Source of the DNA: Bacteroidota bacterium | GTDB lineage: Bacteria; Bacteroidota; Bacteroidia; AKYH767-A; OLB10 | Length of the DNA stretch: 62,631 nt | Direction of reading: 5' to 3' | Assembly (NCBI GenBank): GCA_016717325.1 | Contig: JADKFV010000019.1 | Span: 1-62,631, forward strand | Shown: positions 38,018-47,280 of the stretch, piece by piece | Position numbering within the stretch: the first letter of the stretch is position 1 | Layout of the letters: each line of letters opens with the position of its first letter | The notes under the pieces: generated by a model | The model's input: the letters and a program-made list of their open reading frames with translations, nothing else | What the model was told of the DNA's origin: nothing | Database searches by the model: none | Made by a program: the position numbers and the translations under genes

Positions 38018-40297
38018 TTATTTTACTATACTTAATTTAAATGTTGTGGTTTTTATTCCGTCTGTTATTTGTAGAAAATAAATGCCTTCGGTAAGGTTGT
38101 TTGTGTTTATTGTGTTTGTTCCCGTACTGCTTAGCTGAACAATTGTTTCCACCGGCTGCCCTATTGCATTCAATAAAACATAATTAACATTCTCTCCGTT
38201 TAATTCATTATATTTTATTTCTATATTGTCGTTATAACTATTGTAGTATACGTTAGCATGCGATGGGTTGTTATCATAAAGTGAAGTATAAAAACCAAAA
38301 GTAGCCGAAGGTACCGAGCAGCCAATGCTATCGAAACCCAAAACGAAATAACCACCATCCACTACAGGCACAAAATAATTATTCGTGCTCAGCACCACGT
38401 TAATATTATTGATATTATACCATTGATAAGCAACAGCAGGCGAAGCAAACAAAGTATCGTTTATAAAAGTAATTACAGCAGGTGCCGGTAGTTGAAACTC
38501 TGTAACAAAATCATCAAGGAACAATGAGTCGCACGAAACAGCATTGCAGGCAACCAAAGTAACATCGAAGCTTCCGTAATTGTTGTAACAAATCCCTGTT
38601 GGGTTTTGGTCGGTAGAGGTAGAAGGCGAAGCGCCCTGAAAGTACCATGTCCAAGATGTAGGATTATTTTGCGAGAGGTCGAAAAAGTCGATGCAGGTTT
38701 TATCGCACCACAATGTATCGCTCGATGCTAAAGCAGCAACAGGGCCGGCACAAGGCGAGAATGTTACATCTATCGAATCCATGCCTTTACATCCGGCTGC
38801 CGAACTTACCTGTACACCATATGTACCGCTAACGGTAGCCGTATACGTTGATGTAGAACTTCCGTTTTGCCAAAGGTATGATGCATATCCTGCTCCGGCA
38901 TTCAACGTAATTGATTGCCCTGTGCACAGCGTAGTATCGTTGCCAAGATTTAGAACCGGTGATGCTTCAATTACCACTGTATAAAGCGCAGTGTCGACAA
39001 AAGAGTTAATATTTACGGTAATCACCTGTACATTATAAGTACCTGGTGCCGAAAAAACATGTGATGTAGAAAAATTGTATGATATGTTTGCCGGGCCGGT
39101 TGTAGGATCATCAAAGGTCCATTCGGCAACAAGGTATGATGCCGAATCGGCAATTAAAAATGTTGTGGTATCACCAAAACAAAAATGCTCAATCAATGCA
39201 GATTTATTAAAATACGAGGCTACAAAATTGGGAAGACCCAGCCCACACAATTTACCTGCGAGTGTCACACCATTTGGATTCCATGCGCAACCCATTCCCA
39301 CCGAATCGGGATATTCAATAACACCTAAAGTTGCTAACCCATCGCGTGCGAGATAAACTTTTTTATCGGGGCCAATTTGTAAATGGCCTTCATCGTTGCT
39401 GAATCCATTAGCAATCATCAACTCCGATGCAATCACTGCTGCGGCATTTCCGGCATCGAGATCATATTGAAATAATTGGCCTGCAAAAGGATTACTGCTG
39501 CGATACAAAACCTTACTGTTTGGAGAAAAGCTTAATCCATAAACTTGGTTAGGCACCGGTACATTTATAGGATTTGAAACTATTCCTGTGGCAGCATCAA
39601 AATCAAAAATTCCTAAATTGGTGGTGCTTGAATAAGTACCAAAAGCAACACGTTTGCCATCGGGCGAAAACTGCATTTGTCCAATGCTACCCGGATCGTT
39701 TATACCTACACTACTAATAACCGGTGTGGTTGAAACCCCTGCAGCTGTAACTTCATAAGCAAAAAAACTATTGTTGCCCGGCTCATGAACCATCACCCAA
39801 TATGCAGCACCATTGCTATGACGAACACCGGCAAGTTTTTCGGCAACATTGGTTTTCATGAAAACATTTTTTGTTGTTACATCGCCCAGGCCTCCTTGCA
39901 AACTCATATCAACTATGGAATAATATAATTCGAAACTACTGTTGCTGAACAAATAATATTCAGTTGTACTTCCCGGTTTGGGAACAATCAATGCAGACTG
40001 ATTGGTACTAAAGTTACCCATCATTCCTGTTCCGTTTGGCATGGTAATATGATTGGTATTCCATGCACTAATTCCATCGGTATAAAAAAGTAAATTCCCA
40101 TTTGCATCGGAAATAGAAGCACTGCCTTCGTATTGATTCATTGCACTGTTGGTCATTGCAACGGGTACACCTGTGCTCCAGTTAAGCGCGCACTGATTTC
40201 CAAAATACCAGTTCCACGTTTCCTTTTGTGCTTGTGCTTCATTTAAAAATAAAATGGTCATAAGAATGACCATTGCATGTGTAGCTTTCATTTTCAT
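38018..40297 (-). CDS. T9SS beta-propeller/PKD/Ig protein, array gene 4
   Basis: 759 residues. Signal peptide 1-23 (MVILMTILFLNEAQAQ). Propeller 24-365; its wording (WYFGNQCALNWSTGVPVAMT, NSAMNQYEGSASISD, STNQSALIVPKPGSTTEYY, EKLAGVRHSNG) is closest to array gene 1 (44869), two genes away, not to its direct neighbours. PKD 372-446 (AEWTFDDPTTGPAN), Ig-like 449-515, shared cassette 524-671 (bases 38285-38728; here it starts ASSDTLWCDKTC), and a type A tail (IEIKYNELNGENVNYVLLNA ... NNLTEGIYFLQITDGIKTTTF) that has no close partner in the window. Gap of 5 bases to the gene upstream. Intact. Confidence 0.88.
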   Translation of the reverse strand: MKMKATHAMVILMTILFLNEAQAQKETWNWYFGNQCALNWSTGVPVAMTNSAMNQYEGSASISDANGNLLFYTDGISAWNTNHITMPNGTGMMGNFSTNQSALIVPKPGSTTEYYLFSNSSFELYYSIVDMSLQGGLGDVTTKNVFMKTNVAEKLAGVRHSNGAAYWVMVHEPGNNSFFAYEVTAAGVSTTPVISSVGINDPGSIGQMQFSPDGKRVAFGTYSSTTNLGIFDFDAATGIVSNPINVPVPNQVYGLSFSPNSKVLYRSSNPFAGQLFQYDLDAGNAAAVIASELMIANGFSNDEGHLQIGPDKKVYLARDGLATLGVIEYPDSVGMGCAWNPNGVTLAGKLCGLGLPNFVASYFNKSALIEHFCFGDTTTFLIADSASYLVAEWTFDDPTTGPANISYNFSTSHVFSAPGTYNVQVITVNINSFVDTALYTVVIEASPVLNLGNDTTLCTGQSITLNAGAGYASYLWQNGSSTSTYTATVSGTYGVQVSSAAGCKGMDSIDVTFSPCAGPVAALASSDTLWCDKTCIDFFDLSQNNPTSWTWYFQGASPSTSTDQNPTGICYNNYGSFDVTLVACNAVSCDSLFLDDFVTEFQLPAPAVITFINDTLFASPAVAYQWYNINNINVVLSTNNYFVPVVDGGYFVLGFDSIGCSVPSATFGFYTSLYDNNPSHANVYYNSYNDNIEIKYNELNGENVNYVLLNAIGQPVETIVQLSSTGTNTINTNNLTEGIYFLQITDGIKTTTFKLSIVK

Positions 40298-40302
40298 AAA
40301 CT

Positions 40303-42579
40303 TTATTTTATAATTAGTTTTTGTTTTTGATCAATATTGGAATTCACAATTTCGATTATATATAGGCCTTTTGATAAAGACGATAAATCTAAGCGAAAGG
40401 TTTTGCCGGCATCAAAATTTTGTAAAGCTTTTTCAAAAACTTCCGACCCCTTAGTGTCGTAAATTTTTATAGCACATGAAGAAGAATTAGTGCGATGAAA
40501 AGTAACATCAAATTGATTGGCAGAAGCTTCAATAATACTCACACTATTTTGCAGTATACTATTTTGAAAAAGTCCAGTATAAAATCCAAATGTAGTTGAT
40601 GGAACTGTACATCCATTACTATCACTTATGAGCACAAAATAACTGCCATCAACCGTTGGCACAAAATAATTTTGTGTGCTCAATACCACATTGATGTTAT
40701 TAATATTATACCATTGATAAGCAAATGCAGGAGTAGAAAATAAAGTATCGTTGATAAACGAAATTACAGGTGCAGTGGGCAATTGAAATTCGGTTACAAA
40801 ATCATCAAGAAAGAGCGAATCGCAACTAATCCCGTTGCATGCAACCAATGTTACATCAAAACTGCCATAGTTATTGTAGCAAATCCCGGTTGGGTTTTGG
40901 TCGGTAGAGGTAGAAGGCGAAGCCCCCTGAAAATACCATGTCCACGATGTAGGATCATTTTGCGAGAGGTCGAAAAAGTCGATGCAGGTTTTATCGCACC
41001 ACAATGTATCGCTCGATGATAATGCCGCAACAGGGCCGGCACAAACTATAAAGGTCACATCTATCGAATCGCTGGATTTACATCCATCTACAGAAATAAC
41101 ATTTACATTGTAGTTGCCGCTAACTGTAGCTGTATACGTAGCAGTTGTATTTCCATTTTGCCAAAGATAGTTTGCAAATCCATTTCCGGCATTTAACAAA
41201 AGCGATTGGCCATTACACAATGTTGTATCGTTTCCTAAACTAATTGCAGGAGGGGCAATAATAGTAACATCAATATACTGCGTGTCGCTGGCAAGGCTTT
41301 GGTTTACTGTAATAAACTGTACGCTGTAATTGCCGGGAGCCGAAAAAAGGTGCGATGTATTAATGTTAGAAGAAGTGTTGTTGCCACTATTAGGGTCATC
41401 AAAATTCCACGATGCTACCAGTATGCTACCAGTATCAGATAAAGTAAAAAAAGTAGTATCGCCAAAACAAAGATTGGTAACAGTAACTGTTTTAAACAAA
41501 TCGGGAATACAGTTTGGTAACCCCGCCCGGCCTTGTGTGGGCATATTAATAGTGTTTCCAATAAAATTGCATCCTACTCCTAACACACCGGGATTATTTA
41601 TACATCCAATTTGATTGTTACCCCATGCAGTTTGATATATTTTTAAATCGGGACCCATTTGCAAACATCCAATGGCCAATGAAGTAACATTGGCAACTAA
41701 ATAAACCGAAGCATTAATGGTAGCCGCATTACCCGAAGTAATATCGAACTGATTTATAGTACCCGCTCCTAAGCCATTACTTGTATAGAGGATTTTCCCA
41801 TCGAGCGAAAACTCTACTCCATAAGCGTATGGATATGGTGACAAAGAAATTACGTTTGATAAAACACCTGTTGTATTATCAAAGTCGAGTAAGTCGAACA
41901 TGTCTTGATAACGCACTCCGATAGCAATTTTTGTTCCCTGAAAATTTGGTTTCATATAACCAATATCATCGCCTCCACCTGTATGCACAGTTCCAATATT
42001 AGTGATCACCGGTACAAGATTTAATCCTGCAGAAGTAAGCAAGTAAGCTTTGTATTCGTTGCTGTTAACAACATGAAACAGAATCCAGTAATCAACGCCA
42101 TTGGCATGTTTTACGGCACATACGCGTTCGGTAGTGCCCGAAAAAATAAGGCTGTTTTTAATTGTTACATCGCCCATTCCTCCATTGAGGGTCATATCCA
42201 CTATGTTGTAATTAGCATCAGCGTTTCCCGCAGTTGTAAAAATATAATATAGAGTATTACTTCCCGGAGCCGGCACTATAAGAGCAGATTGTGTTGAAGA
42301 TGAATTGCCCTGAAGACCCGAACCGTTTGGCATAATGTTGTGTGTTTTATCCAACACCTTCAGGCCATCGGTATACATTAGTAAGTTGCCATTTTTGTCT
42401 GACATGGCCGAGCAACCTTCATCGGTACTAATTTGTCCTCCGGGTAAATAAACAGGAGCCCCGGCCGAAAAATCTAACCCACATCCGGCACCAAAAAACC
42501 AATTGTTATATTCCTTCTGTCCATTTGCAACAAGATAGATACCGTTTAACAGCACAAATAATGCAATCGATTTACGCAT
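40303..42579 (-). CDS. T9SS beta-propeller/PKD/Ig protein, array gene 3
   Basis: 758 residues. Signal peptide 1-20 (SIALFVLLNGIYLVANG). The propeller (21-363), PKD (371-445), Ig-like domain (447-512) and cassette (521-668, bases 40576-41019) are so similar to array gene 2 (42595) that a recent tandem duplication is clear; the DNA at 41043-41400 and 43317-43670 is almost the same. Shared wording includes GGQISTDEGCSAMSDKNGNL and YPYAYGVEFSLDGKILY. The type A tail, however, is unrelated to that of gene 2 (VSIIEASANQFDVTFHRTN ... SSLSKGLYIIEIVNSN), so the tail was replaced in one of the two after duplication. Intact, 15-base gap to the gene upstream. Confidence 0.88.
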   Translation of the reverse strand: MRKSIALFVLLNGIYLVANGQKEYNNWFFGAGCGLDFSAGAPVYLPGGQISTDEGCSAMSDKNGNLLMYTDGLKVLDKTHNIMPNGSGLQGNSSSTQSALIVPAPGSNTLYYIFTTAGNADANYNIVDMTLNGGMGDVTIKNSLIFSGTTERVCAVKHANGVDYWILFHVVNSNEYKAYLLTSAGLNLVPVITNIGTVHTGGGDDIGYMKPNFQGTKIAIGVRYQDMFDLLDFDNTTGVLSNVISLSPYPYAYGVEFSLDGKILYTSNGLGAGTINQFDITSGNAATINASVYLVANVTSLAIGCLQMGPDLKIYQTAWGNNQIGCINNPGVLGVGCNFIGNTINMPTQGRAGLPNCIPDLFKTVTVTNLCFGDTTFFTLSDTGSILVASWNFDDPNSGNNTSSNINTSHLFSAPGNYSVQFITVNQSLASDTQYIDVTIIAPPAISLGNDTTLCNGQSLLLNAGNGFANYLWQNGNTTATYTATVSGNYNVNVISVDGCKSSDSIDVTFIVCAGPVAALSSSDTLWCDKTCIDFFDLSQNDPTSWTWYFQGASPSTSTDQNPTGICYNNYGSFDVTLVACNGISCDSLFLDDFVTEFQLPTAPVISFINDTLFSTPAFAYQWYNINNINVVLSTQNYFVPTVDGSYFVLISDSNGCTVPSTTFGFYTGLFQNSILQNSVSIIEASANQFDVTFHRTNSSSCAIKIYDTKGSEVFEKALQNFDAGKTFRLDLSSLSKGLYIIEIVNSNIDQKQKLIIK

Positions 42580-42594
42580 GATGAATAGTTTTAT

Positions 42595-44853
42595 TTATTG
42601 TTTAAAAAACGATAATGGTATTACACGATTTTTGTTGGTAATAATGATGGTGTAAATGCCATAAGAAAGTTTCGATATGTCGATGTTTGCAACAGATTCA
42701 AACGAGCTCGATTTAATCACCTCGCGGCCGGTATAATCTATAATCGAAAAACTATATTCTTCATTTGTTGCAGCACTTATTTGCAATATTTCGTTTGCAG
42801 GATTAGGACTCAACACATACAAGTTTGAGTACTGCGATTCATTTATAGCGGTATAAAATCCAAAAGATTGTGAAGGCACACTGCATCCATTGCTATCGCT
42901 AATGAGTACAAAATAACTGCCATCTACTGCAGGCACAAAATAATTTTGTGTGCCCAATACCACGTTGATATTATTAATATTATACCATTGATAAGCATAT
43001 GCAGGAGTAGAAAATAAGGTATCGTTGATAAACGAAATTACAGGTGCAATGGGTAATTGAAACTCGGTTACAAAATCATCGAGGTAAAGCGAATCGCAAC
43101 TTAAAGCATTGCACGCTACCAATGTTACATCGAAACTGCCATAGTTATTGTAGCAAATTCCGGTAGGGTTTTGGTCGGTAGAAGTGGAAGGCGAGGCGCC
43201 CTGAAAGTACCATGTCCATGAAGTAGGATTATTTTGCGAGAGGTCGAAAAAGTCGATGCAGGTTTTATCGCACCACAATGTATCACTCGATGATAATGCT
43301 GCAACCGGACCGGCACAACCTATAAAGGTCACATCTATCGAATCGCTGGCTTTACATCCATCTACAGAAATAACATTTACATTATAGTTGCCGCTAACTG
43401 TAGCTGTATACGTAGCAGTTGTATTTCCATTTTGCCAAAGATAGTTTGCAAATCCATTTCCGGCATTTAACAAAAGCGATTGGCCATTACACAACGTTGT
43501 ATCGTTTCCTAAACTAATTACAGGAGGGGCAACAATAGTAACATCAATATACTGCGTGTCGCTGGCAAGGCTTTGGTTTACAGTAATAAACTGGACGCTG
43601 TAATTGCCGGGAGCAGAAAATAAGTGTGATGTATTAATGCTGGAAGAAGTGTTGTTGCCACTATTGGGATCATTAAAATTCCACGATGCTACAAGTATGC
43701 CTCCGGTATCGTTTAAGGTGAAAAAAGTGGTATCGCCAAAACAAAGATTGGTAACACTTACTTGTTTGAATGCATCGGGTACACAATTGGGCAATCCGCC
43801 TCGTCCCTGATTAGGCATTACAATTTGGTTGCCAACAAAGTTACAGCCTGCACCCAACACATCGGGGTTGTTTATACATCCAAGGTCATAATTGTACCAC
43901 GCTGTTTGATATATTTTTAAATCGGGACCCATTTGTATTCCACCATTTGTTCCTGAAGAAATATTGGCCACCAAATAATCGGATGCAATAATTGTTGCAG
44001 CATTATTTGAAGTTAAATCGAATTGATGAATAGTGCCGGCAGCAAGGCCATTGCTGACATATAAAATTTTACCATCGAGCGAAAACTCCACGCCATATGC
44101 GTAAGGGTAAGGTGTCAAGGTAATTAAGTTCGCTAAAACTCCTGTAGCATTATCAAAATCGAGTAAGTCGTATAAGTCTTGATAGCGCACTCCAATACAA
44201 ATTTTTGTGCCTTGATAATTTGACTTCATATATCCAATTTCATCGCCACCTCCGCTATGTGCAGTACCAATATTTGTATTTACCGGTACAGCATTCACTC
44301 CGGCCGATGTTAGCAAAAAGGCTTTATACTCATTGGTATTAAGACCATGAAAAACGATCCAATAGTCAACACCATTAGCATGTTTTATGGCACACACCCG
44401 CTCGGTAGTGTTCGAAAACAAAACCACATTTTTTGTCGTCACATCGCCCAATCCTCCATTGAGGGTCATATCAACAACACTATAAGCTGCATCGCCACCA
44501 GTGGCAGTAGTAAAAATATAGAATAGTGTTGTGCTGCCGGGCGCTGGAACTATTAATGCCGCTTGTGTGGACGATGATGTTCCCATCAAACCAGAACCAT
44601 TTGGCATTATAACATGGTTCGCATTCCAAACCTTCAGGCCATCAGTATACATCATTAAGTTCCCATTTTTGTCCGACATTGCCGAGCATCCTTCATCGGT
44701 AGAAATTTGTCCCCCGGCTTGAAATACCGGTGCTCCGGCCGAAAAATCTAACCCGCAGTTAGTGCCGAAAAACCAATGGTTGTATTGCTTTTGTGCAATT
44801 GAAAATGTGTGGATACAAAATACAATGACGAGAACGGTTAATGATTTATACAT
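42595..44853 (-). CDS. T9SS beta-propeller/PKD/Ig protein, array gene 2
   Basis: 752 residues. Signal peptide 1-20 (LTVLVIVFCIHTFSIAQ). Head, PKD, Ig-like domain and cassette (521-668, bases 42850-43293) are the duplicate of array gene 3. The type A tail (LYVLSPNPANEILQISAAT ... FSIIDYTGREVIKSSSF ... SKLSYGIYTIIITNKNRVIPLSFFKQ) matches that of array gene 1 (44869) instead. The gene is thus a chimera of one neighbour's front and the other neighbour's end. No catalytic motif is seen. Intact, 15-base gap to array gene 1. Confidence 0.88.
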   Translation of the reverse strand: MYKSLTVLVIVFCIHTFSIAQKQYNHWFFGTNCGLDFSAGAPVFQAGGQISTDEGCSAMSDKNGNLMMYTDGLKVWNANHVIMPNGSGLMGTSSSTQAALIVPAPGSTTLFYIFTTATGGDAAYSVVDMTLNGGLGDVTTKNVVLFSNTTERVCAIKHANGVDYWIVFHGLNTNEYKAFLLTSAGVNAVPVNTNIGTAHSGGGDEIGYMKSNYQGTKICIGVRYQDLYDLLDFDNATGVLANLITLTPYPYAYGVEFSLDGKILYVSNGLAAGTIHQFDLTSNNAATIIASDYLVANISSGTNGGIQMGPDLKIYQTAWYNYDLGCINNPDVLGAGCNFVGNQIVMPNQGRGGLPNCVPDAFKQVSVTNLCFGDTTFFTLNDTGGILVASWNFNDPNSGNNTSSSINTSHLFSAPGNYSVQFITVNQSLASDTQYIDVTIVAPPVISLGNDTTLCNGQSLLLNAGNGFANYLWQNGNTTATYTATVSGNYNVNVISVDGCKASDSIDVTFIGCAGPVAALSSSDTLWCDKTCIDFFDLSQNNPTSWTWYFQGASPSTSTDQNPTGICYNNYGSFDVTLVACNALSCDSLYLDDFVTEFQLPIAPVISFINDTLFSTPAYAYQWYNINNINVVLGTQNYFVPAVDGSYFVLISDSNGCSVPSQSFGFYTAINESQYSNLYVLSPNPANEILQISAATNEEYSFSIIDYTGREVIKSSSFESVANIDISKLSYGIYTIIITNKNRVIPLSFFKQ

Positions 44854-44868
44854 GGCTAAAAAAATTAT

Positions 44869-47127
44869 TTATTGTTTTACGAATGACAATTGAACTACCT
44901 GATTATTGGTAGTAATAAGTACAGAATAAATCCCTTTAGAAAGTTTCGATATGTCTACTTTTTGGATTTGTGCAGGCGATTGAAAATTCATTACCTGGCG
45001 GCCGGTATAATCAATAATTGAACATTGGTACGTGCCTGTTTGCTCAGTAGTAATTTGCAAAATATTGTTTGCCGGATTAGGACTTAAAGTAAATTGCTGT
45101 GAGTGCGATATGTTGTTTATTCCGGTATAAAAACCTACGGTGTTAGAAGGAACACTGCATCCATTACTATCGCTTGTCAAAACGAAATAGCTTCCGTCTA
45201 CTACAGGCACAAAATAATTGAGCGTGCCCAGTACAAGATTTATATTATTTGTATTGTACCATTGATATGAAAAAGCAGGAGTGGAATACAAGGTGTCGTT
45301 ACTAAAAGTTACTACAGATGGCGCAGGTAATTGAAACTCGGTTACAAAATCATCGAGGTAAAGCGAATCGCAACTTAAAGCATTGCACGCTACCAAAGTA
45401 ACATCGAAACTGCCATAGTTGTTGTAACAAATTCCGGTAGGGTTTTGGTCGGTAGAAGTGGAAGGCGAAGCCCCCTGAAAGTACCATGTCCATGAAGTAG
45501 GATTATTTTGCGAAAGGTCGAAGAAATCGATGCACGTTTTATCGCACCACAATGTATCGCTTGATGCTAATGCCGCCACAGGGCCTGCACAGGTTGTAAA
45601 AGTTACATCTATCGAATCGTTGCCAACGCAGCCTTGTATATTTGCTACATTTACATAATAAGTTCCTGTAACAGTGGCTGTATACGTAGAAAGTGTGGAG
45701 CCATTTTGCCATGTGAACGAACTTCCACTACCTGCATTGAGCACAATATTTTGCCCTATGCACAAAGTGGTATCGGCACCAAGATTAATAATCGGTGCAG
45801 TAACAATATTAACCACATAATATGCTGTGTCGATAAGTGCATTATTGTAAACCCTTATAAGCTCAACATTATATGTGCCGGGTGCTGTAAAAATGTGGTA
45901 TGTGTTGTATTGTGTAACCACATTTGCCGGGCCCGATGAAGGGTCATCGAAAGTCCATTGAGCCAGTGCTAATGCTGAAGTATCTTCAATAGAGAAAGTT
46001 GTAGAATCGCCAAAGCAAAAGTTTTTTATAAGTACATTATCATTAAAATAACTTGCTAAAAAATTAGGCAGCCCCAGCCCACAGGTTTTGCCGGCAAGCG
46101 TTACACCAAGGTTATTATAATCAACTGCTGCTGCAGGCGAATCAGGATAATTTATTACTGCTAATTGCTGCAATCCATCATGTGCCAGGTATATTTTTTT
46201 ATCGTAACCTATTTGCATGTGTCCAAGGTTTGTAGATAAACCTGTACCCACTTGTGTTGATGATGCAAGTATTGCTGCGGCATTTCCGGCTTGCAAATCA
46301 AGCTGATAAACCCCACATGGTGGTGGATTGGATTGATGATAAAAGTATCGGCTATTGGGCGAAAAGCAACATCCATAAATTTGATTTGAAAAAGGAACAC
46401 CAATACCATTCGATGCCAAACCGGTTGCATTATCGAATTCGAAAATTGCTGCATTTTGGGCGCCACCATAACTACTGAACGCCACAAATTTTCCATTAGG
46501 AGAAAAATGCATTTGTCCAATTGTTCCCGGATCGATGGGGCCTCCTGTAGAAATTACAGGTGTACCTGCAACGCTTAAAGGCGTAACCAAAAACGCATAA
46601 AATGTGCTATTGCCGGAACCGTGCACCATTACCCAAACATCTATTCCGTTGGCATGTTTTACACCGGCAAGCTTTTCGCTAATGCTGCCCTGTAAAAAAA
46701 TATTTTTTGTGGTCACTGCTCCAAGACCACCATTTAAAGTGATGTCGACAACCGAGTAATATAAACTTGTCATGTCGTTGGTAAAAACATAATACTCGGT
46801 ATTGCTATTTGGTTTTGGAACTATGAGTGCCGATTGATTTGTGCTGTTGTTGCCATTTAAGCCTGTACCGTTTGGCATAATTGAATGCGTAGCGTCCCAC
46901 ACTTCGGTTCCATTGGTATAAAATAGCAAACTGCCATTATCATCAGCAATAGATGAACTGCCTTCATACTGATTCATGGCACTATTGGTAAGAGCAACTG
47001 GAACACCGCTGAGGAAATCGAGTGCACTGTTGTTGCTAAAATACCATTGGCTGGTTTGTTTTTGCGCATTCACCAATTGCAAATTGAAAAGAATGCAAAG
47101 AAAAACAAGTGTTAAGTTTTTGTTCAT
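44869..47127 (-). CDS. T9SS beta-propeller/PKD/Ig protein, array gene 1 (first of operon)
   Basis: 752 residues. Signal peptide 1-21 (LTLVFLCILFNLQLVNAQ). Propeller 22-362 of the array gene 4 type (WYFSNNSALDFLSGVPVALT; NSAMNQYEGSSSIADD; EKLAGVKHANGIDVWVMVHG). PKD 370-444 (AQWTFDDPSSGPAN), Ig-like 447-512, shared cassette 521-668 (bases 45124-45567), type A tail 676-752 (FTLSPNPANNILQITTEQ ... CSIIDYTGRQVMNF ... VVQLSFVKQ). It is preceded by the best promoter in the window, and upstream of that by a terminator, so transcription of the seven-gene run very probably starts here. Intact. Confidence 0.9.
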   Translation of the reverse strand: MNKNLTLVFLCILFNLQLVNAQKQTSQWYFSNNSALDFLSGVPVALTNSAMNQYEGSSSIADDNGSLLFYTNGTEVWDATHSIMPNGTGLNGNNSTNQSALIVPKPNSNTEYYVFTNDMTSLYYSVVDITLNGGLGAVTTKNIFLQGSISEKLAGVKHANGIDVWVMVHGSGNSTFYAFLVTPLSVAGTPVISTGGPIDPGTIGQMHFSPNGKFVAFSSYGGAQNAAIFEFDNATGLASNGIGVPFSNQIYGCCFSPNSRYFYHQSNPPPCGVYQLDLQAGNAAAILASSTQVGTGLSTNLGHMQIGYDKKIYLAHDGLQQLAVINYPDSPAAAVDYNNLGVTLAGKTCGLGLPNFLASYFNDNVLIKNFCFGDSTTFSIEDTSALALAQWTFDDPSSGPANVVTQYNTYHIFTAPGTYNVELIRVYNNALIDTAYYVVNIVTAPIINLGADTTLCIGQNIVLNAGSGSSFTWQNGSTLSTYTATVTGTYYVNVANIQGCVGNDSIDVTFTTCAGPVAALASSDTLWCDKTCIDFFDLSQNNPTSWTWYFQGASPSTSTDQNPTGICYNNYGSFDVTLVACNALSCDSLYLDDFVTEFQLPAPSVVTFSNDTLYSTPAFSYQWYNTNNINLVLGTLNYFVPVVDGSYFVLTSDSNGCSVPSNTVGFYTGINNISHSQQFTLSPNPANNILQITTEQTGTYQCSIIDYTGRQVMNFQSPAQIQKVDISKLSKGIYSVLITTNNQVVQLSFVKQ

Positions 47128-47161
47128 TTTGTTTTAAATGTTTAGTTAGATTTATTGATTC

Positions 47162-47190
47162 CAAATGTAATAATTTATTTATCATACAAA
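47162..47190 (-). promoter_or_regulatory. Promoter of the seven-gene T9SS operon
   Basis: TTTG (47190-47187), a 17-base spacer and TACATTTG (47169-47162) fit the Bacteroidota -33/-7 consensus (TTG, TAnnTTTG) exactly. The start codon of array gene 1 lies 34 bases downstream, leaving a short leader. Confidence 0.75.
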
Positions 47191-47226
47191 CAACCTTAAA
47201 ATAAAAATGACAATTATATAAAACAC

Positions 47227-47252
47227 AAAAGCCGCTAAAAAGCGGCTTTTTG
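47227..47252 (-). terminator. Terminator after the beta-helix gene
   Basis: AAAAGCCGCT pairs with AGCGGCTTTTT around a 3-4 base A loop; both strands end in T-rich runs. It lies 29 bases past the stop at 47281 and isolates that gene from the operon promoter downstream. Confidence 0.9.
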
Positions 47253-47280
47253 TTTATCGTCTTAATTTTGGTTCAAATAA

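Noticed and set aside
32135..46520. Many plus-strand open frames of 60-150 codons opposite the operon
   Set aside because: They recur at the same place opposite each cassette because the cassette DNA is conserved; they are antisense shadows, not genes.
31938..47127. Tandem array as a CRISPR or phage-derived repeat
   Set aside because: Repeats are 440-base coding modules inside intact genes, with no short repeat-spacer pattern and no phage genes.
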